Shown one piece after another: positions 33,056 to 42,530 of a stretch of DNA of 64,000 bases (the first letter of the stretch is position 1; each line of letters opens with the position of its first letter). The translations under genes were made by a program, and so were the position numbers. Under the pieces are notes generated by a model. That model was not told where the DNA came from. It made no database searches and worked only from the letters and a program-made list of their open reading frames with translations. This DNA is from Anodontia alba (lineage: Eukaryota > Mollusca > Bivalvia > Lucinida > Lucinidae). The stretch lies in the NCBI GenBank assembly GCA_964016985.1, contig OZ024828.1:74893264-74957263 (forward strand), written 5' to 3'.

Positions 33056-33595
33056 TATCTCTTTTTTGTTACATGCTACGAACTGTTACACTTTAAACTT
33101 CTTATTTTTCCTTGTAGGTCAACTTGCATTTATAATTCCCTTATAAGCTTCCTATGAATTTTATAAACAGAAAAAAACCTTATCCTGTAAAGCTTTCAAA
33201 ACTTGAGTTAGAACAGAATTGCGTTGAACGATCGATTTATCCCTTTCATTCAGCTCTAACATCATTCTGAACTATTGTGACTTTTAGCAAACAGTGTAGA
33301 TCCAGAGCGTGGCGTCTGAAAAGGGTCCGCACTGTTTGCCACTCGCCCAGCAATTTTAGACACATCAAAAGACAGTTAACTTTAGACACATCAACATTTA
33401 GTTATCTGGGCTTGCAGACATTTTAAGATAAGAACGGTAATGAATTAAAGTGTCCGAATACCTTGGGTAAAGTCAGTACCCACAATATCAGTTTATTGCA
33501 ATATAAGAACAAACATTTTTTTCTGAATGCCTCCTATATCTGGCCAGTAAAGAACTTGACATTTGGTCTAGATGAGTAAAAAACTTGGGCCCAGT
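33056..33595. other. No firm gene; one acceptor-like site
   Basis: CTTATTTTTCCTTGTAG at about 33101-33117 is acceptor-like, but every frame after it closes within about 15 codons. A CAGTGTAGATCCAGAGC hairpin lies at about 33285-33345. Confidence 0.35.
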
Positions 33596-33796
33596 TGTTC
33601 AAAGCGTCGTTAGCTTAACGAGCTCGTTAAGGGTCATTTCGTTAAGTGTTTTAGCGGATTCAATATACAAAATTCCGATATTTTTTGCTGAAAACATTTT
33701 TTCAGCAAAACATTTCAGCATATATGCATATCATTCCATGTAAATTTCAACGAATCATTAACTAACGACGTCGTTAGCTTTGAACAACTGGGACCT
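33596..33796. mobile_element. GGGCCCAGTTGTTCAAAGC-ended palindromic element
   Basis: Left end TTGGGCCCAGTTGTTCAAAG, right end GCTTTGAACAACTGGGACC, centre TTGCTGAAAACATTTTTTCA. Confidence 0.75.
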
Positions 33797-34166
33797 GATG
33801 TATAGATCGCGCTGTCTTCCTACAGATTCTGTCTTGCCTGATTCCAGTAATATGTTGCGATTAATGAGGCCGCATCAAGCGAAACAAATGCCTTTGGGCA
33901 TGCGCAAAATGCACAGATTCAGGTCATCCTACGCATGCGCAAAGTATCACCCGGGCATACGCTCTCCATTTATACATTCTGTAGTATCCGATTATTCTAT
34001 TAGCGGACAGTGAAAACCCTGAGACTGCGCGGATGTGCAGGCTGGTCTTGGCCTTCACTGTCCGCATATGCTCGAAGACAGGTTTTTGTACGGCGCGGCC
34101 CCATTGTCGTTTCTAAATGCAGTATATATAGCGTAGTTTCTTGTCTGTCTCATGTAACACAAATAG

Positions 34167-34242
34167 CCCCGTCCACCGAGGTGCGCGAAATATATATGCT
34201 GCCTGGTGCCACTGTGGCGGAGTTGTTAGTAACTTTATTTAG
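34167..34242 (+). CDS. Candidate internal exon (unrecognised)
   Basis: The acceptor TAACACAAATAG follows a pyrimidine-rich GTTTCTTGTCTGTCTC, and the donor is TTTAG|GTAGGA. In the one long-open frame it reads PSTEVREIYMLPGATVAELL then VTLF, phase 1 in and phase 2 out. The pattern of alternating hydrophobics resembles a strand followed by a helix. It may be an upstream exon of the gene ending at 35971, which would need at least one more exon in between to fix the phase. Confidence 0.35.
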
Positions 34243-34359
34243 GTAGGAACTGCGTTAGTCACTCATCTCAAGTCAGAGACAGTCCCATTAATTCAGTCTC
34301 GACGTGATTGAAATATTGTTGACTGGGACGTAAAACATCTGTACTCATCTTTTGAGCTG

Positions 34360-34515
34360 TGGCATGTGTAGTCTGATCAGAGTCTTTGTTATCCGCAAGA
34401 AGAAACTTTGCATCTTTGGCTATCAAAAATGCACCCAGTTAAGATTCTGATCAAACTACGTGTATGCGCAGGCTAATCTGAATCTTCACTGGGTGCACAT
34501 GTCCAAAGGTACGTT
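34360..34515. mobile_element. GAAGAC/GATCAG hairpin element
   Basis: GTCTGATCAGAGTCTTTGTT and GGCTAATCTGAATCTTCACT form the usual imperfect arms. Confidence 0.5.
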
Positions 34516-34630
34516 TTCTGATGTTGTGGTTATCTTACCCTACCCCACATCAATTGTTAGACCATTTACGTTGCTTCTAAATGTTCTCTGATATAAACTA
34601 CACAGTGAAGCAGTTTACATCATACGTCTG

Positions 34631-34936
34631 CCGGCCTCGGTGGCTCAGTTGGATGCGCCGTCCGACTGGAGACCAGGAGGTCGCGGGTTCAACCCCCGCC
34701 GAGGTCGGCAACATTCTTTCGTGGAGATTGATCATGAAATATTTTCTACGGTCATTTTCTCCCTTCCGCTAATTCAAGAAGGGCAGTTGTCAGTTTCTGG
34801 CGAAAGAATGTGCACAATACTGGTAAACCGCTTAGAGGACTGAGCCTGCCCAGTAAACGTGTGGTTAGGTAAATTGACCGCGCTCGACATGATCCCATTG
34901 GGTTGACTGGGCCGTAAAACCTCAACACAAACAAAT
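34631..34936 (+). mobile_element. tRNA-headed SINE with 14 bp target duplication
   Basis: A box TGGCTCAGTTGG and B box GGTTCAACCCC within the first 70 bases, body with CAACATTCTTTCGTGGAGAT and GACTGAGCCTGCCCAG, and tail CAACACAAACAAAT. ACATCATACGTCTG is repeated exactly at 34617-34630 and 34937-34950, the target-site duplication of LINE-driven insertion. Confidence 0.9.
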
Positions 34937-35029
34937 ACATCATACGTCTGCAAAGACAATAAAAATTCCATTCCTCATATCTATAACTGGAACATATTAC
35001 CGCGTGAGTACAAAAAATAGGCTTAACGC

Positions 35030-35220
35030 TTAGCACTCTGGGTAAAATTTTCAGCAGACGACTTTTTGGAATATTTTTCTTGCTTTTCCCGGAAAACAGT
35101 ATATGACATTTCATGCAAATTGTCTCCTAAGGAGACAATTTGCATGAAATGTCAAATCCTGTTTTCTGGGGAAAATAAGAAAAATATCATCAATTTGTCG
35201 TCTGCTGAAAATGCCCAGAG
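35030..35220. mobile_element. CATTTCATGCAAATTGTCTCC hairpin
   Basis: Near-perfect palindrome with TGACATTTCATGCAAATTGT and complement around CTCCTAAGGAG. Outer ends CACTCTGGGTAAAATTTTC and GAAAATGCCCAGAGAGTG. Confidence 0.85.
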
Positions 35221-35663
35221 AGTGGTAAAGGTGAATTACCCTCTGCTACCTTGTTCTAGAGAAAAGAAGCATCAAGAAAAAAATATTTTTTTCTTTTATC
35301 TCCATGATAGGATGGAATTTGTGTATATCCATTTAATCACTAGCACATGATTCTTGTGAGTACCAGTAATACACTTTTTTTGTAGAGAAAAAAAATGAAA
35401 AGGGTATGTGTCTTATCTAAAGCTCTGGCCTCATGCTGTTCGCTTCAGTGGTTTTGAAAAAGGCAATAAGAAATGCGCTGCAAGTCATAAAACGTTACTA
35501 CAATTAGATAATGCTGTTCGCTTCAGTAGTTTTAAAGAAAAAAAAAACAAAAAAACAATAAAATGAAACGAATAAGAAACGCACAGCTTTTCACATGCAT
35601 AATATGCAAGTCATAAAACGTCTGTTCCCTTAATTTCAGTAACAACTTGTCATGAACTAACAG
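35221..35663. other. Putative intron, two diverged repeats
   Basis: GCTGTTCGCTTCAGTGGTTTT...CAAGTCATAAAACG occurs at 35437-35500 and again at 35510-35625, an imperfect tandem pair. No exon. Confidence 0.45.
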
Positions 35664-35971
35664 GAAGGCATACAGACCATAGCTGAGTTAGTATTAGCGG
35701 GAACATTACGTGTATTAGGACTTCCTCTTCGAGGGTGGTCTGCTGATGTCAAAGTTTATATAGTGCAGCTGATGCCAGAGTTATCATACCGTACATGGCA
35801 CGCACGTGTGTGGAAGGACATCTGTCAGAAAGTCCAAGCAGATATAGCCAACGTGTTACTACGAGATATAGGTGTTGCCTTACATATGTCAGGACGCCAT
35901 CTTCAATGGCGGTCGGCTCTCGCCAAAGCTAGTATAGTACCGTTGATGGAACAGTCAACATCATCTTCGTG
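35664..35971 (+). CDS. Candidate terminal coding exon (unrecognised)
   Basis: After ACTAACAG the frame is open for 102 codons to TGA. It starts EGIQTIAELVLAGTLRVLG, has WSADVKVYIVQLMPELS and RTWHARVWKDICQKV, and ends PLMEQSTSSS. A TAA sits just before the acceptor in frame, so the exon must begin here. Composition, regular heptad-like hydrophobics and codon variety look like a real helical protein, and none of the repeat families overlaps it. The acceptor is weak in pyrimidines. Possible upstream exons are at 29107 and 34167. Confidence 0.55.
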
Positions 35972-36024
35972 ATGTACATACAGTCGAGCTTCAATGGCTC
36001 GAACATCTTTGGGACCGCAGACAT

Positions 36025-36131
36025 CCCAGTAAGCATTCTACATAAATCTACAGCAGGCCATTACCGGGCCGTCCGCTGCCCTGACGGGCCGATAACGGCT
36101 CGCTGTAGATTTATGTAGAATGCTAGCTGGG
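36025..36131. mobile_element. CCCAGTAAGCATTCT palindromic MITE, nested
   Basis: Arms CCCAGTAAGCATTCTACATA and TATGTAGAATGCTAGCTGGG. It interrupts the host phrase GGGACCGCAGACAT / TTATTCTAGACATG of the pogo-like element. Confidence 0.85.
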
Positions 36132-36198
36132 ATTTATTCTAGACATGAGTAGTTCGAGCCACTGGAGGTTAATCATAGCGCCAGATCAGGAAACGAAT

Positions 36199-36451
36199 CA
36201 TCACGAAAACATGCCTATATAATTTGACCTCCCTCAAACCCCTTTTTATATAGTAAAATCGGGGTTTATAGGGGTATACAATATTTTTTTCTTATTTCTG
36301 TTTAAAACATAAATCGGTGAGGCGGTTTTAACGAGTAATCACAATCAACGTTTTGAGCAGAAATATGAAAAATATCAGAATTTTTGTCTAAAAACTTTCA
36401 GTTTTTGGTGGTGAAATTTCAATATATTTGAATAGGCGTGTTTTCGTAATG
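36199..36451. mobile_element. CATTACGAAAAC palindromic MITE, nested
   Basis: CATCACGAAAACATGCCTAT and GGCGTGTTTTCGTAATG ends. The left half of the central hairpin is shortened. Reverse orientation relative to 5001-5248. Confidence 0.85.
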
Positions 36452-36819
36452 GAGGATAATTTAGAGGTGTCTTTTCGATCGTCTATAAAATATAATAGTA
36501 CTCATTAGAATTGCAACGATAAGGCTATTCTAAGAGTACACACAATATACGTTTTCATAATTATATAATAAAAATTCCCTAAATTATTCCTAGTATTTAT
36601 TGTCTTAGGCGATCGGAAGAATTTCCCATGGGGACTCAAAACGAGTTCGAATCAGCCATTGCAAAGCAAGTCTCCCCTACGCACCGAAAGAAAAAGATAC
36701 GGGTAACAAACTATGACTAGGCACAACGGCACGATCACAACAACAACCGACAAACAAACAATGAAGAACAGCAACCAGTGCACTGCCTTAGAACGATCAG
36801 CAGAACAATTACCGTGGTT

Positions 36820-36880
36820 AGGGCGGCGGGCGGGGGGGGGGGAGGGGGCGAGGGGGTGGGGAGGGAGGAGGGTGCTGGTG
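36820..36880. repeat. G-rich simple sequence
   Basis: Runs of G with GGAGGGGGCGAGGGGGTGGG could form G-quadruplexes. Frames across it are low complexity. Confidence 0.7.
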
Positions 36881-37028
36881 GAGGAACTCAAATTAGTCTT
36901 ACCCCATCAAAACCACGCCAATAATTCTGAAGGAGTTCTAAATTACAAATATGTGTCCAATCCTTGTACTGTCATCTACTTCATCAATGAAACCTCACAG
37001 TAAAACATCAATAATACCAACACTAAGT

Positions 37029-37376
37029 TAGTCGAACTTCATCGGCTTGAACGTCTCTGGTACCTTGGAAATTTGTTCTAGACATGGGTAGTTCGAGAAA
37101 CTGAGGGTAAATCATTGCGCCAGGTCAGGAGGCAAATGGTTATAATTTAGGGATGTCTTTTCGAGAAGAGCTTCTATAAAATAATGGTTTGTTGAGTGTA
37201 CACATTATAATCACAACATATATTTTTATTATAAAATAAGCAAGTTTCTCTAAAATATCCCTAAATATCCGTTTTCTTGAGCTATCGGAAGAATTCCCTC
37301 GGGATATAGCTCCTGAACGAGTTTGAATTAACCATGGTAAGCGGGCCATCGGTGTTCGAGTCTTTGAAGTTTTACT
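37029..37376. mobile_element. pogo-like MITE
   Basis: TAGTCGAACTTCATCGGC and GTCTTTGAAGTTTTACTG-TA are degenerate inverted ends of the same family as 14198-14573. The inner GTTTGTTGAGTGTACAC hairpin is decayed. Confidence 0.65.
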
Positions 37377-38522
37377 GTAGAGGGTTCTTAGGCGTAGCGC
37401 TTATTACGCACATTACGCATGTGAGTAACATACGTAAGTAAATATTCACAGTGAAGTGGCATTAGCATAGAATATTTTATTTTATTACCGTAGGGGCTGC
37501 TCTTAAAGGAAAGCGTTTGCTCCCTCTGGACGCGATTCGGAAGATCCAAGGTTTTTCCTGGGTGTGCGTAAAAATAGTTCCCTTCTGGCTACGCCACTGG
37601 GTTTAATGGCAATATGAAGCCGGAGGAAAAGAAAAACACAATTAGGACCACGAAGGGTCCGACCATAGACAGCAATAGGCAGACGCTAACTTTCTGAAAC
37701 AAACTGAGAAAGGGGCCTCCTTCGCTCTGAGGTCTGGCTCAGCGTTGTGTAATAAATGGGAATCAAAGTTATCCATCATAATCGGGTTAACAACCATGCA
37801 TACAATTTGCCGCATCATATCTAGAATATTTCAATAGTTCCGACAATGCTTTTCAATTTATAGACTAAATCTTTTTAAAAAAAATCGGGTGCCGATAAAC
37901 CTTCCTACAGAATTGTTTTCAAGCCAGTTAAATTTGGAAAGTAATTTAGAATGCTGGTAATAAAACCTATATCATAATACACATACAACGTATTTACGCT
38001 GGTTATGCTACCGATACCCCTGTTTTAGAAGTGTAGAAGTTCCATATATAGTAAAATACCATTTTTGGAAGTCAGAAACGTGCCTGTTATAGGGAGTTGA
38101 CCTTTACTGAGAAGTGGCGTTCGTGGAGTTTTTTTCTGGATACGTTTCTTATTTATTTCAGTATAGATGAATGCAACATGTGTTGGCAGAGAATCAATAA
38201 GCTGGTTCAAAAATGAATGTTGACGGATTTTACGATTTTCTTGTTTCGTTTTAAAGATTCTTTATTTGGACAGACGTTCCAGTGACTGTATGCTGTATAA
38301 GTTACACAGTGTACGTTATCAGATGCAGATTAGTTACTAACACCAGAGAACGTCACTGTGGTTCTAAATGTAACTGACCGGGATATTTATACATGAAAAG
38401 ATGGCTGAAATATGATTATAATGTATAGAAGATAATTCCTAGTCCTCGGACGTCTTCAGAACTTGAACATAAATAAGCTTCATTGAATAAACGACTTATA
38501 TTGGAAAGAACTACAAACCATA
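37377..38522. other. 5' flank of the intronless gene
   Basis: A half AAAGGAAAGCG hairpin lies near 37500; otherwise no repeats were recognised, which sets this 1 kb apart from its surroundings. No TATA box could be assigned with confidence. It probably holds the promoter and 5'UTR of the gene at 38523. Confidence 0.4.
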
Positions 38523-39830
38523 ATGGACAATCAGAACAACTCGCCAGGTTCATATATTGATCTCTGGAATCAACCACTACATGGGAATAATGATTTTACA
38601 CACAGAATGAGTAGCGCAGATATAGATGCGTTACTGACTGTGGCTGCGGATGTGGCAGACAAGCAATATGACGCCAATAAAGTAATTGATGCTCTCCACT
38701 GTGAAAATATTGTACCAAATCGCATTTGCGATTATTTAAAATCTATGTATGCAGAAGGAGAAGATTTTTGGAAAATAGTTTTGAAACTTTCTCGCTACTG
38801 TTCATGCTCATCATTAAAATATGGGCTTTATGTTTGTAATTATGTGGATATAGCAGAGAGATTGGAACATAGTCGCTACGGTACGGCTGGCCCCGCCACT
38901 CTGACGGTCAGCAAGGCTGAAGGCAATCACGATTCTGCTCTCGAATTATATTCTAATTTGAAGAAACATATAGACAATTCAGCATTTAAAGATAGGACCG
39001 CATTCCTTCGTTTAAAGGCAGAACATTTCATGAATGAACTACAAATATTAAATCCAGAATCAACGCGGCGAAAACAGTGTCTTTTAGACAAGATGGTGGT
39101 GATCCGATGCGTGATTGTTGAAGTTACAACTGATTCAGAGATCCGGACCCAGGCTCTAAATGACATGCGTAATGATAAAATTCTTCGTCAGGCAAAAGCT
39201 TCCGAGACACCGATATATGGCAAAGAGGCGAGTACATATGCACTTCAGGGAGATTTTGATACAGCCGAACAACTCATGCTTAAAGCAAGACTTATTTTGG
39301 TCAATACAAAAGCATCTTGGGTGATCTATTATCATTACCTGAATGAAGTGTTTTTAAAAGTGGCTGAATTTGAGAAAACACCTTGTAATGAAGTCAAGCA
39401 AGGGCTACTCTTCTACAGGTTTGCAGGCTTGCACTCCTTGGCAAATGAAGATGAGGAAATACAGCGAATGTGGAAAAGAATGTTTATTTCCTTCATGCTT
39501 TACGGTTTGCTATGCTTTGGACTGTTTCTCGATGAAATAGATTTTCCTATTACTGATGAGGACCGAAAATTGGCTCGAACTTTACTTTTGGAATTTGACA
39601 AATTATCACAAGGTATGGAGACCAGACGAGACATGCTTTACGCTTTGTTTATGGCAAGGTTGCACGAAGAAAGCAATGTCGAACAGGCACTCATCTATGC
39701 GAAACGAGCACAAACAATGTCAAAAAATGGTGAATTAAGAAAAGGCGAAGCGGAAAATATTTCCAACTTCATATCCAAATTAACTACTAAACTTTCTACA
39801 CTATCAGAAAATAAAGAGGCATTCACTTGA
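38523..39830 (+). CDS. Intronless 435-residue protein, CARD-like front and TPR-like repeats
   Basis: ATG in the context CATAATGG opens 435 uninterrupted codons to TGA. Residues about 30-115 are helical with the spacing of a death-fold/CARD domain (KVIDALHCENIVPNRICDYL, then DFWKIVLKLSRYCS). From about 140 to 430 the chain is a series of helix pairs with TPR-like signatures, for example SALELYSNLKK, YGKEASTYALQGDFDTAEQL and EQALIYAKRAQTMSKNGE. No transmembrane segment is certain, although MFISFMLYGLLCFGLFL is hydrophobic. Death-fold plus TPR-like architectures occur in expanded invertebrate immune and apoptosis families, and an immune adaptor role is an inference. The lack of introns may mean a retrocopy or a rapidly duplicating family. 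Confidence 0.85.
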   Translation: MDNQNNSPGSYIDLWNQPLHGNNDFTHRMSSADIDALLTVAADVADKQYDANKVIDALHCENIVPNRICDYLKSMYAEGEDFWKIVLKLSRYCSCSSLKYGLYVCNYVDIAERLEHSRYGTAGPATLTVSKAEGNHDSALELYSNLKKHIDNSAFKDRTAFLRLKAEHFMNELQILNPESTRRKQCLLDKMVVIRCVIVEVTTDSEIRTQALNDMRNDKILRQAKASETPIYGKEASTYALQGDFDTAEQLMLKARLILVNTKASWVIYYHYLNEVFLKVAEFEKTPCNEVKQGLLFYRFAGLHSLANEDEEIQRMWKRMFISFMLYGLLCFGLFLDEIDFPITDEDRKLARTLLLEFDKLSQGMETRRDMLYALFMARLHEESNVEQALIYAKRAQTMSKNGELRKGEAENISNFISKLTTKLSTLSENKEAFT

Positions 39831-39960
39831 GTTCTTTAGCATGCTTCTTTTTCTTCTCCTTCTTAATCATCATCATCTTTTTCTTCATCAGTTCCTTCAT
39901 CATTCTTTTCTCCTTCCTCTTCTTCAATAGGAAGAAATGTGATAACATTAACACGTCTAT
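39831..39960 (+). other. 3' flank of the intronless gene
   Basis: TTC/TCTTC-rich sequence directly after the stop. No clear AATAAA before the next hairpin. Confidence 0.4.
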
Positions 39961-39964
39961 GTAA

Positions 39965-40125
39965 ATATATATTTCTTAGTCATAAATAACTCTCTATAAG
40001 CCAATTTCTCATTTCTCCACATTAACATATGTTGTGTGTACTCATTAGAAGCGCCTCTTAGAGGCGCTTCTAATGAGTACCCACAAATGCTTCCGTAGAG
40101 AACTAAGAAAATAATATTTATCTTG
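39965..40125. mobile_element. GTTGTGTGTACTCATTAGAAG hairpin
   Basis: GTACTCATTAGAAGCGCCTC and complement around TTAGA, with outer AATTTCTCATTTCTCCAC / AGAGAACTAAGAAAATAAT remnants. Confidence 0.7.
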
Positions 40126-40439
40126 ACAGTCCTCTTAGCTAGAACTACGTATGTTAGCAATAACAGTTTTCACCCATCATTGGATCATTGGATATTGTAG
40201 AATATATCGAAATAGGCTTACAGAAGAGGCTCTGATCAAACTGTGGAGACAGACTGGGGAGGTCGTGGTTTACACAATTTTTATTTGTATAAATCCTTAC
40301 AGAGAACTACGAAACAAAACATGTATGACAGCTATACAATTGGCATGGTCTTAATCAGAGCATTTCGCATATGCCTGAAGACACTATTGAGATGACTGGT
40401 TATGGAGAGTATTTGATCGATAAAAATTCTGGATTATTT

Positions 40440-40560
40440 CTACAGTTTTCAACAACAAAACATATATTGTAGGTACTCGTTAGAATCGCCTCTGCTAGGC
40501 GAATCTAACGAGTACACTCATTGTGTAACTTTTGTCGAGAAGTAACAAAAATTGTCCTAA
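40440..40560. mobile_element. GTACTCGTTAGAATCGCC hairpin
   Basis: Arms GTACTCGTTAGAATCGCCTC and GGCGAATCTAACGAGTAC. Same general family as above. Confidence 0.65.
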
Positions 40561-41270
40561 AATTATCATCAAAACTCCTCCTTAACAAAGTAGCTTCCTT
40601 TTACTCGATGAACCGGGCCAGCATAGGCAATCGATATTCGTTAAGTCCTCAGGGGTTAAATTTCTATATATGGCATAGTACGGATGTGCGTGCCGAATGG
40701 GCCCCCTGTTCAGCGCTGCCAGGTACATGATTATCCCCCTTTTTTCATCAGAGTATATGACTGACCTGATTTTTCTTGATTCGTTTGTGAAAGGCCCCAC
40801 TTTTCTGACATCCCGGTATACATGTATGCGAATATTTTTCACTCAGAGCTTTTTCGAGGCTGCTTGTTCTCTTGGTATTCTATGATTTGACTGCTATATT
40901 TATCTAACTGCCAGCAATAAGTGGGTACAAAAAATCAAAGGTCAATATATGAATAGGTCAACATTTCGGATGATCAGGTATATGAATGGGTCCGTTTTTT
41001 CAAAGGCCAGGTATATGAATGGGGTAGGTTTCGAAATACTGGCTCGCGCACCCGTACCAAAATTACCCCTAAGCTACCCCCTTCCCTCCCACTCCCGACC
41101 TACTTCAACCTTATAGAATACATTTGAGCAGGAGCATAAGAAGTTTTCTTTTGTCATAGGCGAACAGCAAAGACCCAGATTAGTCTGATCAGAACATGCT
41201 GAACATTAATTTTAAATTCTCTGTACGCCGATGTATTCCAGCTTCCAACGGCCCTGTAAGTGGACAGCAA
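40561..41270. other. No gene; imperfect AGGTATATGAATGGG motifs
   Basis: GTCAATATATGAATAGGTC, CAGGTATATGAATGGGTCC and CAGGTATATGAATGGGGTA recur at 40940-41030. Earlier segments 40670-40870 contain related diverged phrases. No exon. Confidence 0.45.
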
Positions 41271-41280
41271 AGGCATTGAC

Positions 41281-41526
41281 ATATGAACCGGGGCACAGTA
41301 TTTCCTACAACATTGCATGAGCGCCAAGCGAAGACTCAGATTAGCGTGCGCATCCGCGCAGTCTGGTCAGAGTCTTCGCAGGGCAGTCTGTGGCTAACCA
41401 AAGATCCAAAGCATCTTCAGGCGAACAGAGAAGACTCAGATCAGCCTGCGCATCCGCGCAGGCTGATCTGAGTCTTCGCTGACCGCAATTGTGATCTTGT
41501 AGGAAATGCTGTGGCCCGACTCATAT
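41281..41526. mobile_element. GAAGACTCAGATCAGCCTG double hairpin, well preserved
   Basis: GAAGACTCAGATCAGCCTGC and its exact complement flank GCATCCGCGC, with a second more diverged hairpin to the left. The outer ends pair through ACAGTATTTCCTACAA / GTAGGAAATGCTGTGG. Best copy of this family in the window. Confidence 0.8.
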
Positions 41527-41828
41527 ACATTTGTATTATGGTATGTTACATTGTATGTGTTTTGTGAAAATTTACTATTACTGTAATACTCACCTTCTTA
41601 CATGTTGAATAATATTATAGGCTGTATTTGATGATGGCTTCTTGCTAGTTTCGCTTATATTGTAGGTAATGATAATGGTGTGTGCGTGTGTGTGTGTGTT
41701 TGTGCACAGACACTTGGTTTGTTAGTAGAGCGTATATGATCCGGATTTGATCTCTTGTACTTTTTATCACTATTTTTATTTTATTGAACAACATACAAAG
41801 TCAAACTATGTATTCCCCCGTCTAAAAC

Positions 41829-41835
41829 ACAACTG

Positions 41836-41874
<39 letters not shown>
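41829..41874. repeat. Poly-A run
   Basis: Uninterrupted A run of about 45, ahead of a hairpin. Confidence 0.95.
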
Positions 41875-41876
<2 letters not shown>

Positions 41877-41884
41877 ACAACTGA

Positions 41885-41937
41885 TATTTGCTGGAAAGGT
41901 ATCTATATGTATGGGTATCGATACCTTTCCAGCAAAT
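41885..41937. repeat. Perfect short hairpin
   Basis: ATTTGCTGGAAAGGTATC and GATACCTTTCCAGCAAAT are exact complements around 16 bases. With the poly-A run next to it, it may be the end of a decayed element. Confidence 0.8.
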
Positions 41938-42038
41938 CTTTTCTTTCAAGAGCATTTTTAGGCGGGGAAAACATAGTTTGACGTATAATAAATGTAAAAC
42001 GTCAGTAAAGGATAAAAATGCTACGTTCTACTGACCCT

Positions 42039-42040
<2 letters not shown>

Positions 42041-42103
<63 letters not shown>

Positions 42104-42200
42104 CTGAATTGTCATGGAATAAAGCTAGAATGTTTATTGAGCTTCCAAATAAGACTATTCTTGTCTTTTTTTTTTTTTTTTTTCTTCTTTTTTTTTTTAC
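42041..42200. repeat. (GT)n and poly-T runs
   Basis: GT dinucleotides to 42098, then poly-T with short interruptions at 42164-42199. Confidence 0.95.
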
Positions 42201-42437
42201 TGTAAACAGTCAGAAGTAAACGGAATCATACTTTTGATAATTAATATTATGTTTTGACACTGATGGAAAATGTTCAGCTTGAGCATGCGCACAAATTGAT
42301 TGTTTCTGTCTGTCGTTTGCTGTCCAGTGCGTCTTGTCAACTACTTGAGTATATTCTCTTCACTGTCATAGGCGTAGCACTCATTACACATATACGCATG
42401 TGCGTACCACGCGTAAGAAACATTTTTACAATAAAGT

Positions 42438-42530
42438 GACTACATTAGGGGCTGCTCTTAAAGGAAAGAATTTGCTCCCTCTGGGAGCAAATTCTTTCCT
42501 TTAAGAGTAGCCCCTAATTTAGAAGAGCTT
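42438..42530. mobile_element. GGGGCTGCTCTTAAAGGAAAG hairpin, near perfect
   Basis: The arms TTAAAGGAAAGAATTTGCTC and complement around CCTCTGGGAG form a hairpin of about 85 bp. A half copy is at 37490-37545. Confidence 0.8.

Larger units (their letters stand above)
35981..36668. mobile_element. pogo-like element, 3' end lost, with nested insertions
   Basis: TA-CAGTCGAGCTTCAATGGCTC opens the element 10 bases after the coding exon. Its body matches 14198-14573 and 37029-37376 but is split by a CCCAG palindrome (36025-36131) and a CATCACGAAAAC MITE (36199-36451). The right end stops matching at about 36668. Confidence 0.75.

Noticed and set aside
33101..33150. Acceptor-like CTTATTTTTCCTTGTAG with following exon
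   Set aside because: All frames close within about 15 codons and no donor or homologue is visible.
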